Part shown: positions 12,901 to 26,752 of the stretch, piece by piece | Position numbering within the stretch: position 1 is the stretch's first letter | How the letters are laid out: each line of letters opens with the position of its first letter | DNA from: Rhizaria sp. SCN 62-66 | Taxonomy: Eukaryota; Rhizaria, unplaced | DNA: 64,000 nt | NCBI GenBank assembly: GCA_001724265.1 | Contig: MEDY01000054.1 | Location: 124,001 to 188,000, forward strand | Reading direction: 5' to 3' | The notes under the pieces: model-generated | Databases searched by the model: none | What the model was told of the DNA's origin: nothing | Seen by the model: only the letters and a program-made list of their open reading frames with translations | Made by a program: the position numbers and the translations under genes

Positions 12901-15900
12901 CCGCTCGCCTCGCGCCAAGCCGGCCTAGCGCTCCCGCTCGCGCTCACGGCCGCGCGCGCGCGCTCTGTGACGCAAGCGCCCGGGAGCGCGTCGCTGATGC
13001 ATCCCGATGCAGTGCCGGTCGGCGCGCTGCAGGTGCCTAAGCCCACGGTGCTCGACACCTCGCTCGTGCTTATCGCGAGCCCCGCCAATGTGACGGTTGC
13101 CGCGGCCAGTCACGTACGTCTCAGTCTCATCGCGCGCGACCCAGTGCTGACGGCGGCGCAGGTCGCGCTGGCGGCGTCTGCGCTTGAGGCTGCCGCCGTT
13201 GTCGACGTCAGTGGCAGCGCGGCTGCTGCTGAGGTTGTCGCCGGCGCGCTGCAAACCGCGATGACTGCGCAACAGGACGCTGCGGCCGCCGTGGCCAACA
13301 GCGTCGTCGCCGCGGCTGGCGCTGGTGGCGCGTGGGCGCGGGCCGAGGAACATTTGGAGCTCGACATTGGTCACTTGCACGTTTTTGAGCTCTCGTGGGC
13401 CGCCACCGTGACGATGCCGCCGGGCCCCGCCCTTGCGACCATCTGCGCCGCATCCCCGCTGCGTACGACGCTGCGGCTGCGCGCGCACCGCGGCGGCGAC
13501 GCCTCGCACCCGCTCGTGAGCCTGACGCTGTCGCTGGCGACCGACCGCGCCTCGGCCGCCGCGCGCGCTCTGCCGCTGCGGTTCGCTGCTATCCTGCCGC
13601 CGCACGCGCCCGCGCAGGCGGCGGCGGCGCTGGCTGCTCCCGCCGCGGCGCTGGCCGCCGCCGTGCGCTCGCTTCTGCTGGCGACTGCGACAGCGGGCCC
13701 CGTGCTCGCTGGCTGGCTCGTCACGCCCGATTACACGCACGGCCTGCGCCGTCTCGTGCAGGGCCGCCGCAGGCCCTACACGGCCGAGCCCGCGCGCGGC
13801 GCCACCGACGCCGACGCGCCTTCGCTGGGCCCCGGCGCAGCGCTGGCGACTGCGGAGCTGGGCGACGAGCCCGTCGGCGTGATGCCGCTGGACCGCGTGC
13901 CGCCCGAGGCGCTGCGCCGATTCTGCGCGCTCGCGGCCGCGGCCGTGATGACCTGCACGCCCGACACCACGGTCGGCGCCGACGACACGCGCGTGCCGCG
14001 AGGGCTGTCGCTGGTGTCGTTTGCGGCTGACACTGGCGTCGCGCTGAGCGAGCCCATGCCGCTCGTGGCCGCGCCGTACTCGACGCTCCCCACGCCGCCG
14101 CCCGTCTTCGCCTTCCCGCAGCTGCTGCGCACGCCCGCCGCCGCGCCCGGATTGGCGCCGCTCGACATGTGGTTGGCGTTTCTCGCGCGAGGCGGGCTGC
14201 GGCCGCTCAAGCCAGCCCTGCAGCCCGCGCCACCCGCGTGGCTGCGCGCGGTGTTTGCGTTCCAACCCGCGCGCTTCGGCGGAGCTGTGCCATACTCAGC
14301 CCCCGTCGGCGCGCTCGCCGCGCTGCCCCGCGCCGCCAACGCGAACCTCGAGTCGCGCGCCGCCACGCACGCGACTGCCGCGGCCTCTCCCGCGGCCTTG
14401 GCGCCCTCGGACCCTCTGCAGAAGCCCTATGACCGTCCCGGCACGTGGCTTTGTTCCAACGCCGGCCGCGCCATCGGCGACGCGCTGTGCCGCGCCGCGC
14501 TCTCTGCGCTGCCCGACGGAGGCCGCGGCGCCGGCGCCGGCGCGTTGGCGACGTCGCAGGCGCTGGGTCGGCTCATCGGCTTCCTGCGTACTTCCGCGCA
14601 CGCGCTCAACGCGATCCTGGCGCCCGCACGCGTGCCCCCTGCGGGCGCCGCATCTGAGGACCTCGCGGCGATGACCCTGCTGCTCGCGGGACCCGCGCCG
14701 CTGCTGGGGCTGTATGAGATTGCAGCGCGCTTCCCGTGGCTTGCATACGTGATGTTGCTACGCGACGCCATCGACTCGGCACCGCGGCTCTCTACCGCCG
14801 CGGCCGCGCTGGCCATCGCGGCGCCTCTCAACGCGGCGCCCGCGCTCGCCCTCGCGCACGCTCTGTCGCCCGCGGCGCTCGCGGGCCCCGTCGGCCCCGG
14901 CGCGCCCGCTGTGCCTGCCGCGGAGGCGCACGTCGTGTTCGAGACCACCGCGGCTCGCGCCGCAGTCGTGCTCGCGCTCTGCTGCTGGCGCCCGGAAGCC
15001 GCACCCAAGGCGCCAACGGCCTCGCTTGCGAAGATTGTGCCTGCTGTGACAACTGGCCTCGCGTCTCCGACCGCCGGTGCGGGCAGCCAGATCGCGAGCG
15101 ACTGGGCAGTTTTCAAGCACCCGCTCCTACCTCCGCCCGCGGCGGCCTCGCTGCCTTACACCGTGCTGCCGCTAGCGCTGCAGCTCGTGCTTACCGCGCC
15201 GGGCGGCCTCTGCGCCGCGGCGCCTGGCCTGGGCTCCGCGCTCTCGGCCGCGTCAGCGCCGGCACCGGGCGCATCCCCGCTCTTTACCCCCGCCGACCTG
15301 GCTGCCGGCGCCGCGAGCCCGCGCGCGTTGGCGACGGCCGTGGCGAACATGCAGCTGTGGCACGCCTCCGCCCTGGACCCCACGGCCGCGGCGCGAGCGA
15401 TCGGCGCGAACCCCGGGCTGTGGGGCGGCTTTCGCTCCTTCCAGCTGGGCCGCGGCCTCGCGGCGCTCCACATGCTCCGCGCCTCCTTAGCGCAGATGCT
15501 CGTGCACCACACAGCGGCGCGCGCGCCCTTGATTCCCGCGCACGTCGCGGCCGCGCCCAACAGCGCCGCTGTCGCGCGCGCCGCAGCCGCAGCCGCGGCC
15601 GCAGTGGGCCTGACCGTCAGCGCGGCCGACGACGCCGCTGCACTGGCCTACGCAGCCATGCACTGGCTGGGCACCGCGGCAGGCCCCGGTGCCACCGGCA
15701 TCGCGGGCGGTGCGCTGCGGGAAATGACGCGCTTCTTGCTCTCTGTGCTGCCACCTGAGGCGCGCGCCTCGCCTGCGCACTGCACGTTCGCGGCCAGCGC
15801 AGTGGCGACGCTCACTGCAGCCTCGCGCGCCGGCCTGTCGGGTCCGCTGGTTGAAATCGCGACTGCGCCGTGCGATTACTCGGTCCTGTGGGCTCCCGCT

Positions 15901-18900
15901 GCCGCGCTCAGCGGCCGCGTGAGCTTCATGACCGACTCGCTCAAGACGATCGAGACGACCGCGGCGCGCGAGATGGGTCCCGCCCTCGCGGCCCTCGCCG
16001 AGCGCTGCGCGCTGGCCACCGCGCCCACGGGGCTCGCCGACGCCGCCGCCGCAGCGCTGGGCCGCGCGCAGCTGCCCGTGCAGCTGGGGTGGCGCAGCGT
16101 CGAGGCTCTCACCACCGCCTTCACCATCACCGCTCGCTCTGCCGATGCGGTGCCCCGCGACGTGGCGACGGCCGCCGCGGCCGCGGCTGCCTGCGCGGAC
16201 GGCCTGGCGCCCGCGCTGGCGCTCGAGTCGGCGACCGCGGTGGCCGAATGGCGCCACTGGGTCGAGTCCGCGTGGCGCAACAGCACCGCGGCGCGGCCCG
16301 TCTCCCAGCCGCCGTGCCCGTGGCTGCGGCTTGCTGCCGACGGCGACGGCGACGCGGGGGGCTCGCCCTCGCTCGCGCCGCAGCTGCTGCCGCTGCGCTT
16401 GTCGACTGCGCTTGGGTTGGGCTTGGGCCGCAACGCGCCGGGCGTCTTCTCCGGCGCCGGCGCTGGCATGAGTCTCGACCCCGTCGTCGGCGCGCACTGC
16501 GCCGCAGCATCGCCGTCCAACGGCCTTGCGCTGTGGCTCGATCTCTGCTCGCCCACGCTGGCGCTCGCGCCGCTGTTCGCGTCGCTCAACGCGGTGGGCT
16601 TTGCCGCGGCCTGCGTGACTTCCCCCGCCGCCGCGGCCGCCGCAGCCGCCGCGGGCGCTGCCGCTGGCTTGCCGCATCCACTCGGCCCGCACATCGCGCT
16701 TCCCGACACGGCGGCGACGGCGGGTGAGCTGGGCGGGCCCTCGCCGCGCGCGCTGGCCGTCGTCGCCGCGATCGTTGGCCGCCACCCCGTCATCTCGGCC
16801 GCGCGCTGCCTGCTCTCGCGCCTCCAACAGCGCCGACGCCAGCGAGAGCGCGAGCGCGGCGCTGTCCCGGGCGCTGCCGTGCGCTCCGCCGCGCTCGAAC
16901 ACCTCACCCCCGGCAACACCGTGTGCGTCGATGAGGCCTCGCTCGGCGTGGTCGTCGACTGCAACGCCGGCGACGCGGACGCAGACGTAGGCATGACTGC
17001 GCTCACGCTGCTGCTCGCGCAGGCGTGCTGCCCCGGCCCCGCGCTCGCGTTCCGCGCCACACGCGCGCCCGCAGCGAACGCTGGCAGCGGCAGCACCGCG
17101 GTCGCCGTGGCGAACGCGGCAGCGGGCACGGCGGCCGCGGCGCTGTCGCAGTCGGTGACGACTGCGGCGCACGCCGTGCTGGCGAACTGTCCCAGCGCGC
17201 TGTCCGTCGCCGCGCCGCTGCTGCCCGCGCTCGCGCACGTGCCGCTTGTCTCCGCACTCGCCGCCGCCGCAGCCTGGCGCCGACCCTCCTCCGCCGACGC
17301 CCAGTTGGGCTTCGACGTCGCCGTGTGCACAGCGCTTGCCGCGATGCGCGCGGGCGAGTTCTCGCTCGTCTCGCGCGCCGCTGGCGCGCGCAACGGCGTC
17401 GTATGGCGCGCGGGTGGAGGTGGCGCGGTCGCGGCTGCGTGGGGCGGGCCCAACAGGCTCACTGCGCGCGCCGCCGCCGCGCTAGCCGCGCACACGGGCG
17501 TGCTCTGGGCGCCGCCGCCCGCCTGCACCGCGGGCTCGGAGGCGCCCGCCGACAGCGCAGCCTCAGCGGGCGGCTTGACTTTCCACCCGCTCACTGTCGG
17601 CGTGCCTGCGCCCGACGGCCGCGGCGGCGCGCGCCTGCAGTGGCACTTCACCCCGCCCGCGCCCGCCTCCGTGGCCGTCGCGCCGGCAGCGAGTGCGGTC
17701 GCCGCTGCGACGGGGCTGCTGGTCCCGCTCGGCTCGCCGCAGGCGCTGGGCGGCCTCCGCCTGCCTCCCGCACTGCAACTGCCCGCGTGGGCGCTGGGCG
17801 CGGCCGTGCCCGCGGCGGCGGCGTCACTGGCCGCCGTGGCGCGGACGCTGCGCCGCGCGCGGCTGCTGGCGGTGCGCGACGCCGCCGCCGTGGTAGCCGC
17901 GATGCCGCAGGTGCTGCTGAACGAGCCCACGACGACGCTGGTGCCGTACCGCAGCTTCAGCGGCCGCCCGCTGCGCCAGACGGAACTCGCGCGCTTCAAC
18001 CACACTGCGCTGCGCGTCGACTCGGCGCGCCTGCTCGTGCTCGCCACGGCCGCGCACGGAGGGTTGGGGCTGCGCTTGCGCCTCAGCGTGCCCGTCGAGT
18101 GCTCGAAGGACGACCGCCGCGCCGTGGGGATTTTCGCCGCGCAGCAGCAGCCCTCGAGCGCCCGCAACGCCGCCGGCACGGTGCTTTCGCCCTACGCTGT
18201 GTCGCGCCCCGGTCAAGCAACCGCGGTGGCCGCTGCCGCCGTCAATCGCGCCCGCTTTGTGCGCACCGTCGCGCTCTCTGCCGCCAGCGCCGCCGCGACA
18301 CCGGGTGTTGCCCGCTCTGCGTCCGTCTCGCTCTCTCGTCCCAGCGGCAGCGGCGGCAGTGCGCATGTACGCAACAGTGCGCTTCCCGCCGCGCCGCCCA
18401 GCTACAACGCGCTCATCGCGGAGCGCGCCGGTCAATCTGTTTCGTCGCTCCACGCGCGCGACAACCGGCCCGTGCTGCTGTCGGCGCTCACGCTCCCACC
18501 GGCGTCTGCTGCAGCCGCGGCCGCCGCTGCGAACAGTCTCGGTCGCGTGCGCGTGGGTGCGCCGTGGGTGCGCTCCGCCGACATCGCGCTCGCGCCCGCA
18601 CTGACTTCCGCGGGCGCTGAGGACGACAACGCGCAGAACAGCGCCACGCACCCGCTCCGGCTGGGCGCGTACGCGCTGGCGGCGGCCGTCGGCAAGACGT
18701 TGACCGTGCCCGTGGCGGCCGCCGCGCTCGCCGCGCACTGCGAGTGGCTGCGCGCCACGGCCGCGGCTCTGGTTCGCGCAGACTGCGCGCCGACCGCGCT
18801 GCTGCGCCGTCGCCAATGGCGCGCTCTTGTGCACTCCGTTGCCTTTGCGTGGGATGCGGCGCTGGCTGCGCGCTCGCCTGCCGACGCTGCTGCGGCTGCC

Positions 18901-21900
18901 ACAGTGGCGGTTGCTTCCGTGTCGCCCGGCGCGCTCCGCGCTGACGCCGCGTTGCTGTCGCTCCTGCGTCCCTCTGCCCACGTGCGCATGCACGTTGCGC
19001 TGGTGCGCGCTGCAGCCGCCACCGCGTTGGCGACGCTCGCCGGCGTGCCGCTGCAGACGCTGGTCGCCAGCGGTGTGGTCAGTGACGCCGCAACGGCCCC
19101 GCTGCCCGGTGGTGTGGCGATGGGCGTGGCTGACATCATGGCCGAGCCCGTCACGGCCGCGGTGGCTGCGCCCGCGGTCGCGACGCTTGTCAAGCTGCTT
19201 GCCACCACCGCGCTGCCTGCCGCTCCCGCTGCGGACGCCGCCCCTAACAGAGGCACGAACTCGCAGGCGGCGTTCCTGCTGTTGCTGATGCGGCTGCGCG
19301 ACACGGTGGCGTTTGCGCCACCGCGTCTTGTTGCGCGCGCTTTGCTTGGCACGCTGCGTGTCCGCCGCTCGCCCGTGCGCCCCAAGCTCATCTCGGCCGC
19401 TGCTGGTGCGACGCCCGCTGCTAAGCTCCCCGCGCTGGCAGTGACCGTGAGCGCGCCCATGACTGAGCACGCGCTCTGGGGGCTGGGGCTGCCGCTGGCG
19501 GCCGTCACGCGCTTCGCCCGACTGCGGGCCCGCGCTGCGGCCCCCGGCAACAGCTCCACCGTCGCGGTCTCGTTTGACAGTAGCGGCCACCTGTTCGGCC
19601 CCGCGCACGGCCGCCGCTGCGCGCTGTCACGTGTGCAGCGCTTCCCGCTGACTCTCCCGCTGCACACGCCCGCGCACGCCGCTGAGCTCACCGTCGCTGC
19701 AGCCGCGCTGCTGCTCTCGCTGCGCGGCAGCTGCGGCGCGCGCGGCGGCGGCAGCAAGGCCGACGGCTCGGACGGCGGCGCCGACGCGCGTCTGCTCGCC
19801 GCGTTTGCGCACCGCGACAGTGCGCTGTTGCAGGGCTCTTGGCAAGCTGCAGCCCCCGCGCCGATTCCGTTGGCCGCACTTGTTGCTGCAAGTGCTAATG
19901 GCCGCTGCCATTCCTCCGCCGACTTCGAAGCGGGCAGCCACCCGCTGGCTCCCAACCCGCTAGCTTCTGTGCCCGCAGCTGTTGCGACGAGCGCGGCGGC
20001 TGTCGCGACCGTTGCGCACGCCACCACCGTCACAGCTGCGGTTTCGCCCATCGCGATCCTGGGCGCGGCCTTCGAGCCCGCCGCCGCAGTCTACGCGAGC
20101 CCTGCTCTGGCCCCCGCAGACTACGCTGCAGCCGTGCTCAGCGCGGCCGCGGAACCCGCGCCTCTGTCCGCGCTGTGCACGTGCCTCGGCGCGGGCTCGT
20201 CAGTCAGTCTGCACGCAGCCGCGGCAGGCGCGGCGCCGTCGCGGCCCGGGCAGCTGCCGGTGCCGCACCACGCCGCGCCCGTGCTCGCACTCTCGCTGGC
20301 CGCCGCAGCGCTGGCCCCCGCCGCAGGCGCGCGCACCAACGCCGACTCGGCGCTCGCCGCGCTGGCGGCGCTCGTGACCGTCCCTGCGATGCCCGCGCTA
20401 GCGGCGGACAACGAGCGGCCCGCGCCTGCGTCGCTGGCGCCGCCCGCAGGCTCCCCGCTGACGCGCGGCGACGGCGCCTGGGGCCCGCTGCGCGTGGCCG
20501 CGCTGCGCGCGCCTTTGCTCTCGGTGCTGCAGTCCGCGTTCCCAGTGTCTGTGGCTGAAAGCAACGGCGCGCACCTCGCGACCGCGGGCGCCAGTCTGGC
20601 CGCCGTGGCTGCCGTGCGCGCGCTGGCGGCCGCGCTGTCCGCGACCGCGGGCGTCGCGGAGACCGTGAGCACGCTGCTGCTCACCGCGGACCTGGGCGCC
20701 GCCGCGGCCGCCGGGCGCGGCGCCGTCTCGGCCGTCGCGCTGGGGCTCGGTGCCGTCGACTTTACCGAGGACCTCACCGGCGACGAATGGCGGCTGCTGA
20801 CCCTGGCCGACGACTGCCGCGGCGGGCTCGGCGCCACGGGCTCCGGCGCGAACGGCGCCGCGGCGGGGCTGGCGACGGCGCACGCGACGAACGACACCTG
20901 GGACTCGGAAGACGATGGCGACGACGATGGCGAAGCCGCCGCAGTCGCAGCTGTCGCCGCATCTGAAGCGTCGTTCGCGGACGGACTGAGCCAGGGCGGT
21001 GCCGCGCCGGCGCCCGCGCCTCCGGGCCAGGCCCAGTCGGTCAACCAGGCCGTCAATGGTTCCCGCCATAGCCCGCGCGAAGTCGACGCCGAGGCTGAGG
21101 CTGATCCCGAGTCTGGTGATGATGACGAAAACGTGCTCAAGGCAGCATTCTCATACATGGGCCTTACGATGCCCGTGTTGCCCGAAGACGCCAAAGTGCC
21201 GCCACCGCACAAGGACGACCCGCCCCAGCTGCGCGGGTACACGAGCCGCTTTAAGGGCCGCTGGACGGGCCGCCACGTCAACGTCTCCGACTTCGGGCTG
21301 CAGCACGTGGCGAGCCCGCGCGCGGACGAGCCCGCGGTCGACGACGACGACGAGGGTGCGGGCAAATTGCCGCACGGGTCCGACTTTGTGCCCGGCGCTG
21401 TGTGGCACGACTGCGCCTCTGCGGATGCCGCGACCGCCGCCAGGGCCGCGCTGACCGCCGCCGCGCTTGCAAGCGACTGCGCGCGTGCCAAGAAGTCCGA
21501 ATCCACCTCCATCGCCGCCGCGGCCACCGCCATCGCGCGGCGCGTCCGCGCGGACGGAGCCGCCGCGCTCGCCACTGCGCAGCGGCTGGTGCAAGCCAGC
21601 GCGCTTGCGCCGACGCTGGCCGAGGCCGCGTTCACGCTCTCCGCGTGGGCACCCTACGCCGACGACGCTGTGCGCGTCGCGCGCACGCTGCTCGCCGCAC
21701 AGGGCGCCCATGAGGCCCGCGAGATCGCGGTGCCCGCGCGCCCGCAGCTGCCACGGCTGCCCGTCGCGCCTAGCCCCGCCGTGGCGGCCGCGCTGACGGT
21801 CGCCGTGCTCGGCGCGCTGCACACGCGCGCGGCGCTCGTGCAGCGCCACTGCCTCTGGCTCGCGCGCCGTGCCACCGCGACCGCCATGGCCGCCGCGAGC

Positions 21901-24900
21901 GCCGCGTCGACCGCCGCCGTGTCCGCCGCTGCCACAGGCGCCGAGGGCGCTGCGGGCGAGGCGGGCGTTGCGGCCGTGCTCGCGTGCGCGGTCGACGTAG
22001 CGCTGCAGCACGCGCTGCTGCAGCACTGCCCGATGCCCGCGCCGCTGCTCTGGCTGCCCCACCCCGCGCTGGTGGCCGAGGCCGAGCCCGCGCGGCCGGC
22101 CTGTCCCTGCGGCTGCGCTAGTGGCGCCGCGGCGGCGGACTCGCGCACCGCCGCCGCCGTGGCCGCGACGTTCCACCCCGCGCTGAGCGCGCTGGCGGCG
22201 CGCGCGGCACCCCAGTGCGGCGCGACGTCCGGCGCGCGCGTGCGGCCCGCGGCCGAGACGCCCGCGCTGCGCGGCGTGCTTTGGGCCAACAACGTCGCCG
22301 CCGACGCGCCGCGCTTCTGGATGGCCGCGCCGCACGCGCATGGCGCTCCGCATGCGCGCCTGTTGCTGCGCAGTCTTGCCGCCATCTTGGCCACGGCCTC
22401 GGCCGCCGCTGCGGCGCTGCCTGCCGCCACGCCAGTCGCCGTCGCGCACGCCGCCGCGGCCGCTGCGGTCGCCACGGTGCACGCCGCTGCGGACGCGTTC
22501 GCCTCGGCGCGCGCCGCACTGTCGCCGTGGGAGCGTGCGGTGTGCCCCGGCGTCGGGGACGACTTGTACACCGACGTCGCGGGCATCGCGCTCTTTGCCG
22601 CGCCCGCGGGCGCGCCGCTGTCGCTGCCGCTGCTGCTGCACCCGTTCCTGCCCGACCTGCGTCTGCTCGTACGCAGCTGCGCGCTCCGCGCCTCCGCCGC
22701 CGCGCTCGTGCTCGCGGCGCCCACTGCTGCAGACCAGCCGGCCTCCGCTGTAGCAGCCGCGGCGCGCGCGGGCCTCTCTGCGCTTTGGCGCGTCGCTGGC
22801 CCGCTCGTAGCCGCCGGCGTGCCCGTGCGGCTTGACTTCGATTCCGCGGACCTCGGCGGTGTCACCGTGGCCGAAGCCGTCGCGGACGCAGACGGCCGCG
22901 ACCGCCTGTCCGCGGCCATTGCTCTCTCGCCTGGCGCCGCGCCCAGCGCCAGCGAGTCCGCGCTGGCCGCGCTGCTGCTCACCGTCGCTGAGACCGCGGC
23001 CGAGCTGACTGTGGGCGCGCCCGCCGTCGTCGCGGCTGTGGAGGCACTGGAAGCAGCCGTCGCGGGCGCCGCGGGCGTGCAGGCGGAGAACAACCAGTCT
23101 GAGCCCCCCGCCGCCGCTGGTGCTGCGTCCGCATCTTTTTCCGCTGCTGCCGCTGCTGCTGTCGCAGAGCGCGTTGCCTCGCTGCCGCTGCCCGCGTGCG
23201 CCGAGCTCGTGCTGGACGCGGTGCTAAAGCTGCTGCGCCTGGTGTCGGTGCTAGTCGCCTCAGCCGACCCCCGCGCCGCGCGGCCCACCCTCGCCGCGTT
23301 GCTGCGCCACCCCGCGCTCGCGCGCGCGCTGCTCACGGTTGCGCCCTCGGCCGCGGCAGGCTTCGTCGCCGCGTCGTGCTGCCCCTTCGCCTCGCTGCGC
23401 AACGCCGTCGTGGCGATGGTCGACGGCGTCACCTCACACTGCGAGGCCACCGTCGCCGCTCACGACGCCGTGGCGGCGTACCCGCCCAACACCGTCGCCA
23501 CTGCGGGGCTCGCCGCGCCGTCCACCGCCGCGCGCGCGTGCTGGGGCCGGCTGGGCCGCGTCGCGAACGCGCGCTCGCTCCACCAGCGGGGCTCGCGCGC
23601 CGCGATGGCCGAAGCCGCCGCCACGGGCTCCGCCAAGCTGGTGCTGGCCGCGGCGCGCGCCGTACGCTGCCCCCGCGCTGCCGCCGCCGCGCGCGAGGGA
23701 GCCGTGGCCTCCTTTGGTCTGAGCTTGCTTGCGCGCTGCGACTGGCACACGCTTACGAACGTGACCCGCGCCGAACCCGCCGCTGCCCTTCCCGCTGCGT
23801 CTGTGCAGGCACACGCGCCCGCGCCTGCTGCGTCTGCCGCTGTTGCCACGCTGCCCGTGTTGATGCGCCTCTGGGCGCTGGCCGCGCGGCCCCTCGCGAG
23901 CGGCGAGGCCGCTGAGCTGGACGCCGCCGCGCGCCGCAGCTCCGACGCGACCGCCGCCGCCACGGCCGCCGCGACGCTGTCCGGCGCCGCGGGCGTTGCT
24001 ACAACGCTCTGGGGCCGCTGGCCGATGCTGCGCGAGGCCGTACGCGTGCTTGCAGTCTCGCACGCGCGCGCGGAGTCCAAGCGCGCCGCGGGGTCGCTGT
24101 CTGCGCACACCGCCGCGGCCGTCACGCGCGCTGCGACCGTGCCGCTGCCGCTGGGCGTCGCGCGCGCGTGGGCCCTGCTCTCGGGCGCGCCCGTCGCGTC
24201 GCCGCTTGACGCGTTGGCCGAGGACGCCGCGGTCGCCGCCGTTGACGACGAAGTGGCGACGGCGTCGGCAGTGATGGCGGGCGAGGCCACGCCGCACAGC
24301 GATGCCCCCGCGCGGCCGCTCTGCGCGCACGCCGCGCTGCTGCTCGAGGCTTTCGCGCGCCTGCCTTGGGCGCGCACTGCGCTCGACGCGATGCCAGTGC
24401 AGCACCGCGCGGGGCCCCGCGCCGCGCGCGCGGCCGTGGCGCATCTCTCCGCCGCGCTCGCCGCCGCAGTTGCAGCTGCGCCCGACTCACGCGAGAGCGC
24501 GTGGGCTGCCGAGGCCGCGCTGCTGCAGCCCGTGTCGGCCGTGCCGCAGACGCTGCAGACCGCGGTGCCCGCTTCGCGCGGCCACGTGGCGAGCAGCGGC
24601 GTGCTCTTCGACGGACGCTTCGAGGGCTCCGTCGAGTCCGAGGCGCCGTACCAGCTGCCCGCCGTAGTCGCGGCTGCCAACGCGGCCGCGACGAGCGCGC
24701 TGGCGACGTGGTGCGGCATCCCCGGCGCCCCGGGGCAGCGCGCGCCGACCGCCGCGCGGCTGGGTACGGGCCCCCTGCGCTCGGTGCTTATTGCGATGCA
24801 TGCGGGCGCGGTCGCCGCCGCCGCAGTCGTCGCCGCCGAGGCCGACAAGCCCGTCGGTCTCGCTGACGACGATGATGATGATGACGAGAACGGTGCGCGC

Positions 24901-26721
24901 GCGAGTACGCACCGCGGCAAGTCCGTGTCGCGCTTCTGGTGGCGGCGCGGGCCCGCGGACTACGAGCCCGCCGCGCCGTCGCTCTCGCGCCCGCAGTCGC
25001 TCGCGCAGTCGCCCGCTGCCGCCACGGCCGCTGCCGCAGCCGCGGAGGAAGAGGACGACGCCGCCGCGCACGGCTCCGCGGCCGCGCGGTCCGCGCTGCT
25101 CGCGCTGGCGACACTCTCGCTGCAGCCGGGCGGCGCCGTCGCGCGCTCGTGGTGGCGCCAGCGCGCCTGTCTCGGCGTCGCGCTCATGCTCGCGGCCCCG
25201 CTCGCCGCGCCCGTCGCGCTGCCCGCGGCGCACCCGCTGCTCGCCGCGCCGCCCGCGCTCGCGGCCGCGACTTTCGCAGCCGCGCCGCTGCTGCAGTCGA
25301 GCACCCCCGTGAGCGCGGGCGCGAGCCCCGGGCCGCTGGGCGCGGGCGGGCTGGCGCAGCTGCCCGTGCACGAGCTGTGGGCCGTGGCGCCCGACGTGCA
25401 GGGCGCGACCGTGGGCTCCGTGACCGCGTACCTCGCCGGCCCCGCGGCCTTGCCCGTCGCCGCGGGCGCGCACTCCGCCGCGCTGCTCGCCACCGCGGCT
25501 GGCAAGGCCCGCCGCGCGCTCGCGCCCGCGGCCTTCGCGACCGCGCTCGCCGTGGGCGCCGCCGCGCAGGCGCTTGAGGAGGCCTCGATCGGCGCTCTAG
25601 CGCGCGCCGAGACCCCCGCCGAGGTGCCAGGTCCCGTGGCGGCCGCCATGACGGTTGAGCACGCGCGCGCAGTCGCGTCCGCGGTCTCCGTGGCCGCCGC
25701 CGTCGCGCGCCTCGTAGCGCCGCGCGATCCCGTCCCCGTGGACGCGCACCACGCGCGCCGCGGCGATGAAGAGGAGGAGGGCGCCGGCCACGGCCGCGAG
25801 CGCTTCGGCGAGGGCGAGGGCGAGCCCCACGCGAGCGGCGCTGCCGCCGAAGCCGAGGCCGACGTGAGCGTCGAGCCCGACCTCGACGCCATGTTGTGCG
25901 CGCCGCCGCTGATGGCCGCGGTCGCACTGGCAACGCTGGCCGCGGCTGTGCACGCCACGCTGCCGCTGCTGCACGCGCTGTGCCCGGAGCCGCGCTGCGC
26001 CGCCGCCGCCGCTGCCGTGGCCGCGCCCGCCGCCAGCCAGGCCCTGCTCGCGGCCGCGGGCTGGACGGCCGCTGCAGCCGCCGCGCCTGTGCTCGTGCCG
26101 GTGTCCGCCTCCGCGGCGGCCGCGACGGGCGCGGGCGCAGGCGCGGCTGGTTGGGCCCGGCAGATGGTCGTGTGCGCGCGTGCCGGCCTGGCCTCGCTGC
26201 TGAATCTCGAGCTCAGCCCCAACCTCGCGACCTCGGTCAGCGAGCTCGACGCCAACGCGGCCGCCGCTACTCACGCGCGCTGCGCGCTGGGCGGCGCCAC
26301 GCTGGCCCTGGTGCGCGCGCACACGGCCCGCGGGCTCGCGCCGCCACTCGCCTTTGTCGCGCCCGCCGACAATGCCGGTCACGCGAACGTCAAGGCGAAC
26401 GCGAACGCCCATAACGACGCTCTGTTACGCGTGGGCGCAGCGCCGCGGCCGCTGCTAGTGCTATCGAGCTTGCAGCACGTCGAGCGCAAGGCCAGCGTCG
26501 CGGCGTGGCGCCCGCACGAGGCCGCGGCCTCGGCGCTCGCGCCCCTCGCCGCGGGCTTCGCCGCCATTGCCGCCGCGGAGCGCGCGTTTGGCGCTGACGG
26601 CGACTGCGCCGACGCGGAGGCCGCGCACGCGATCGCCGCAGTCGGGCTCGCGGCCGACGCCTTTGCAGCCGAGCTCGCGCACGCGATTGCGCCGCTGATG
26701 CTGAGCGGCCCGCCCCAGCGC

Positions 26722-26752
<31 letters not shown>

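Noticed and set aside
15876-18179. Long open frames antisense to the giant gene (also 21654-23450)
   Set aside because: Very high GC removes stop codons from all frames; these translate to Arg/Ala/Ser-rich strings without domains.
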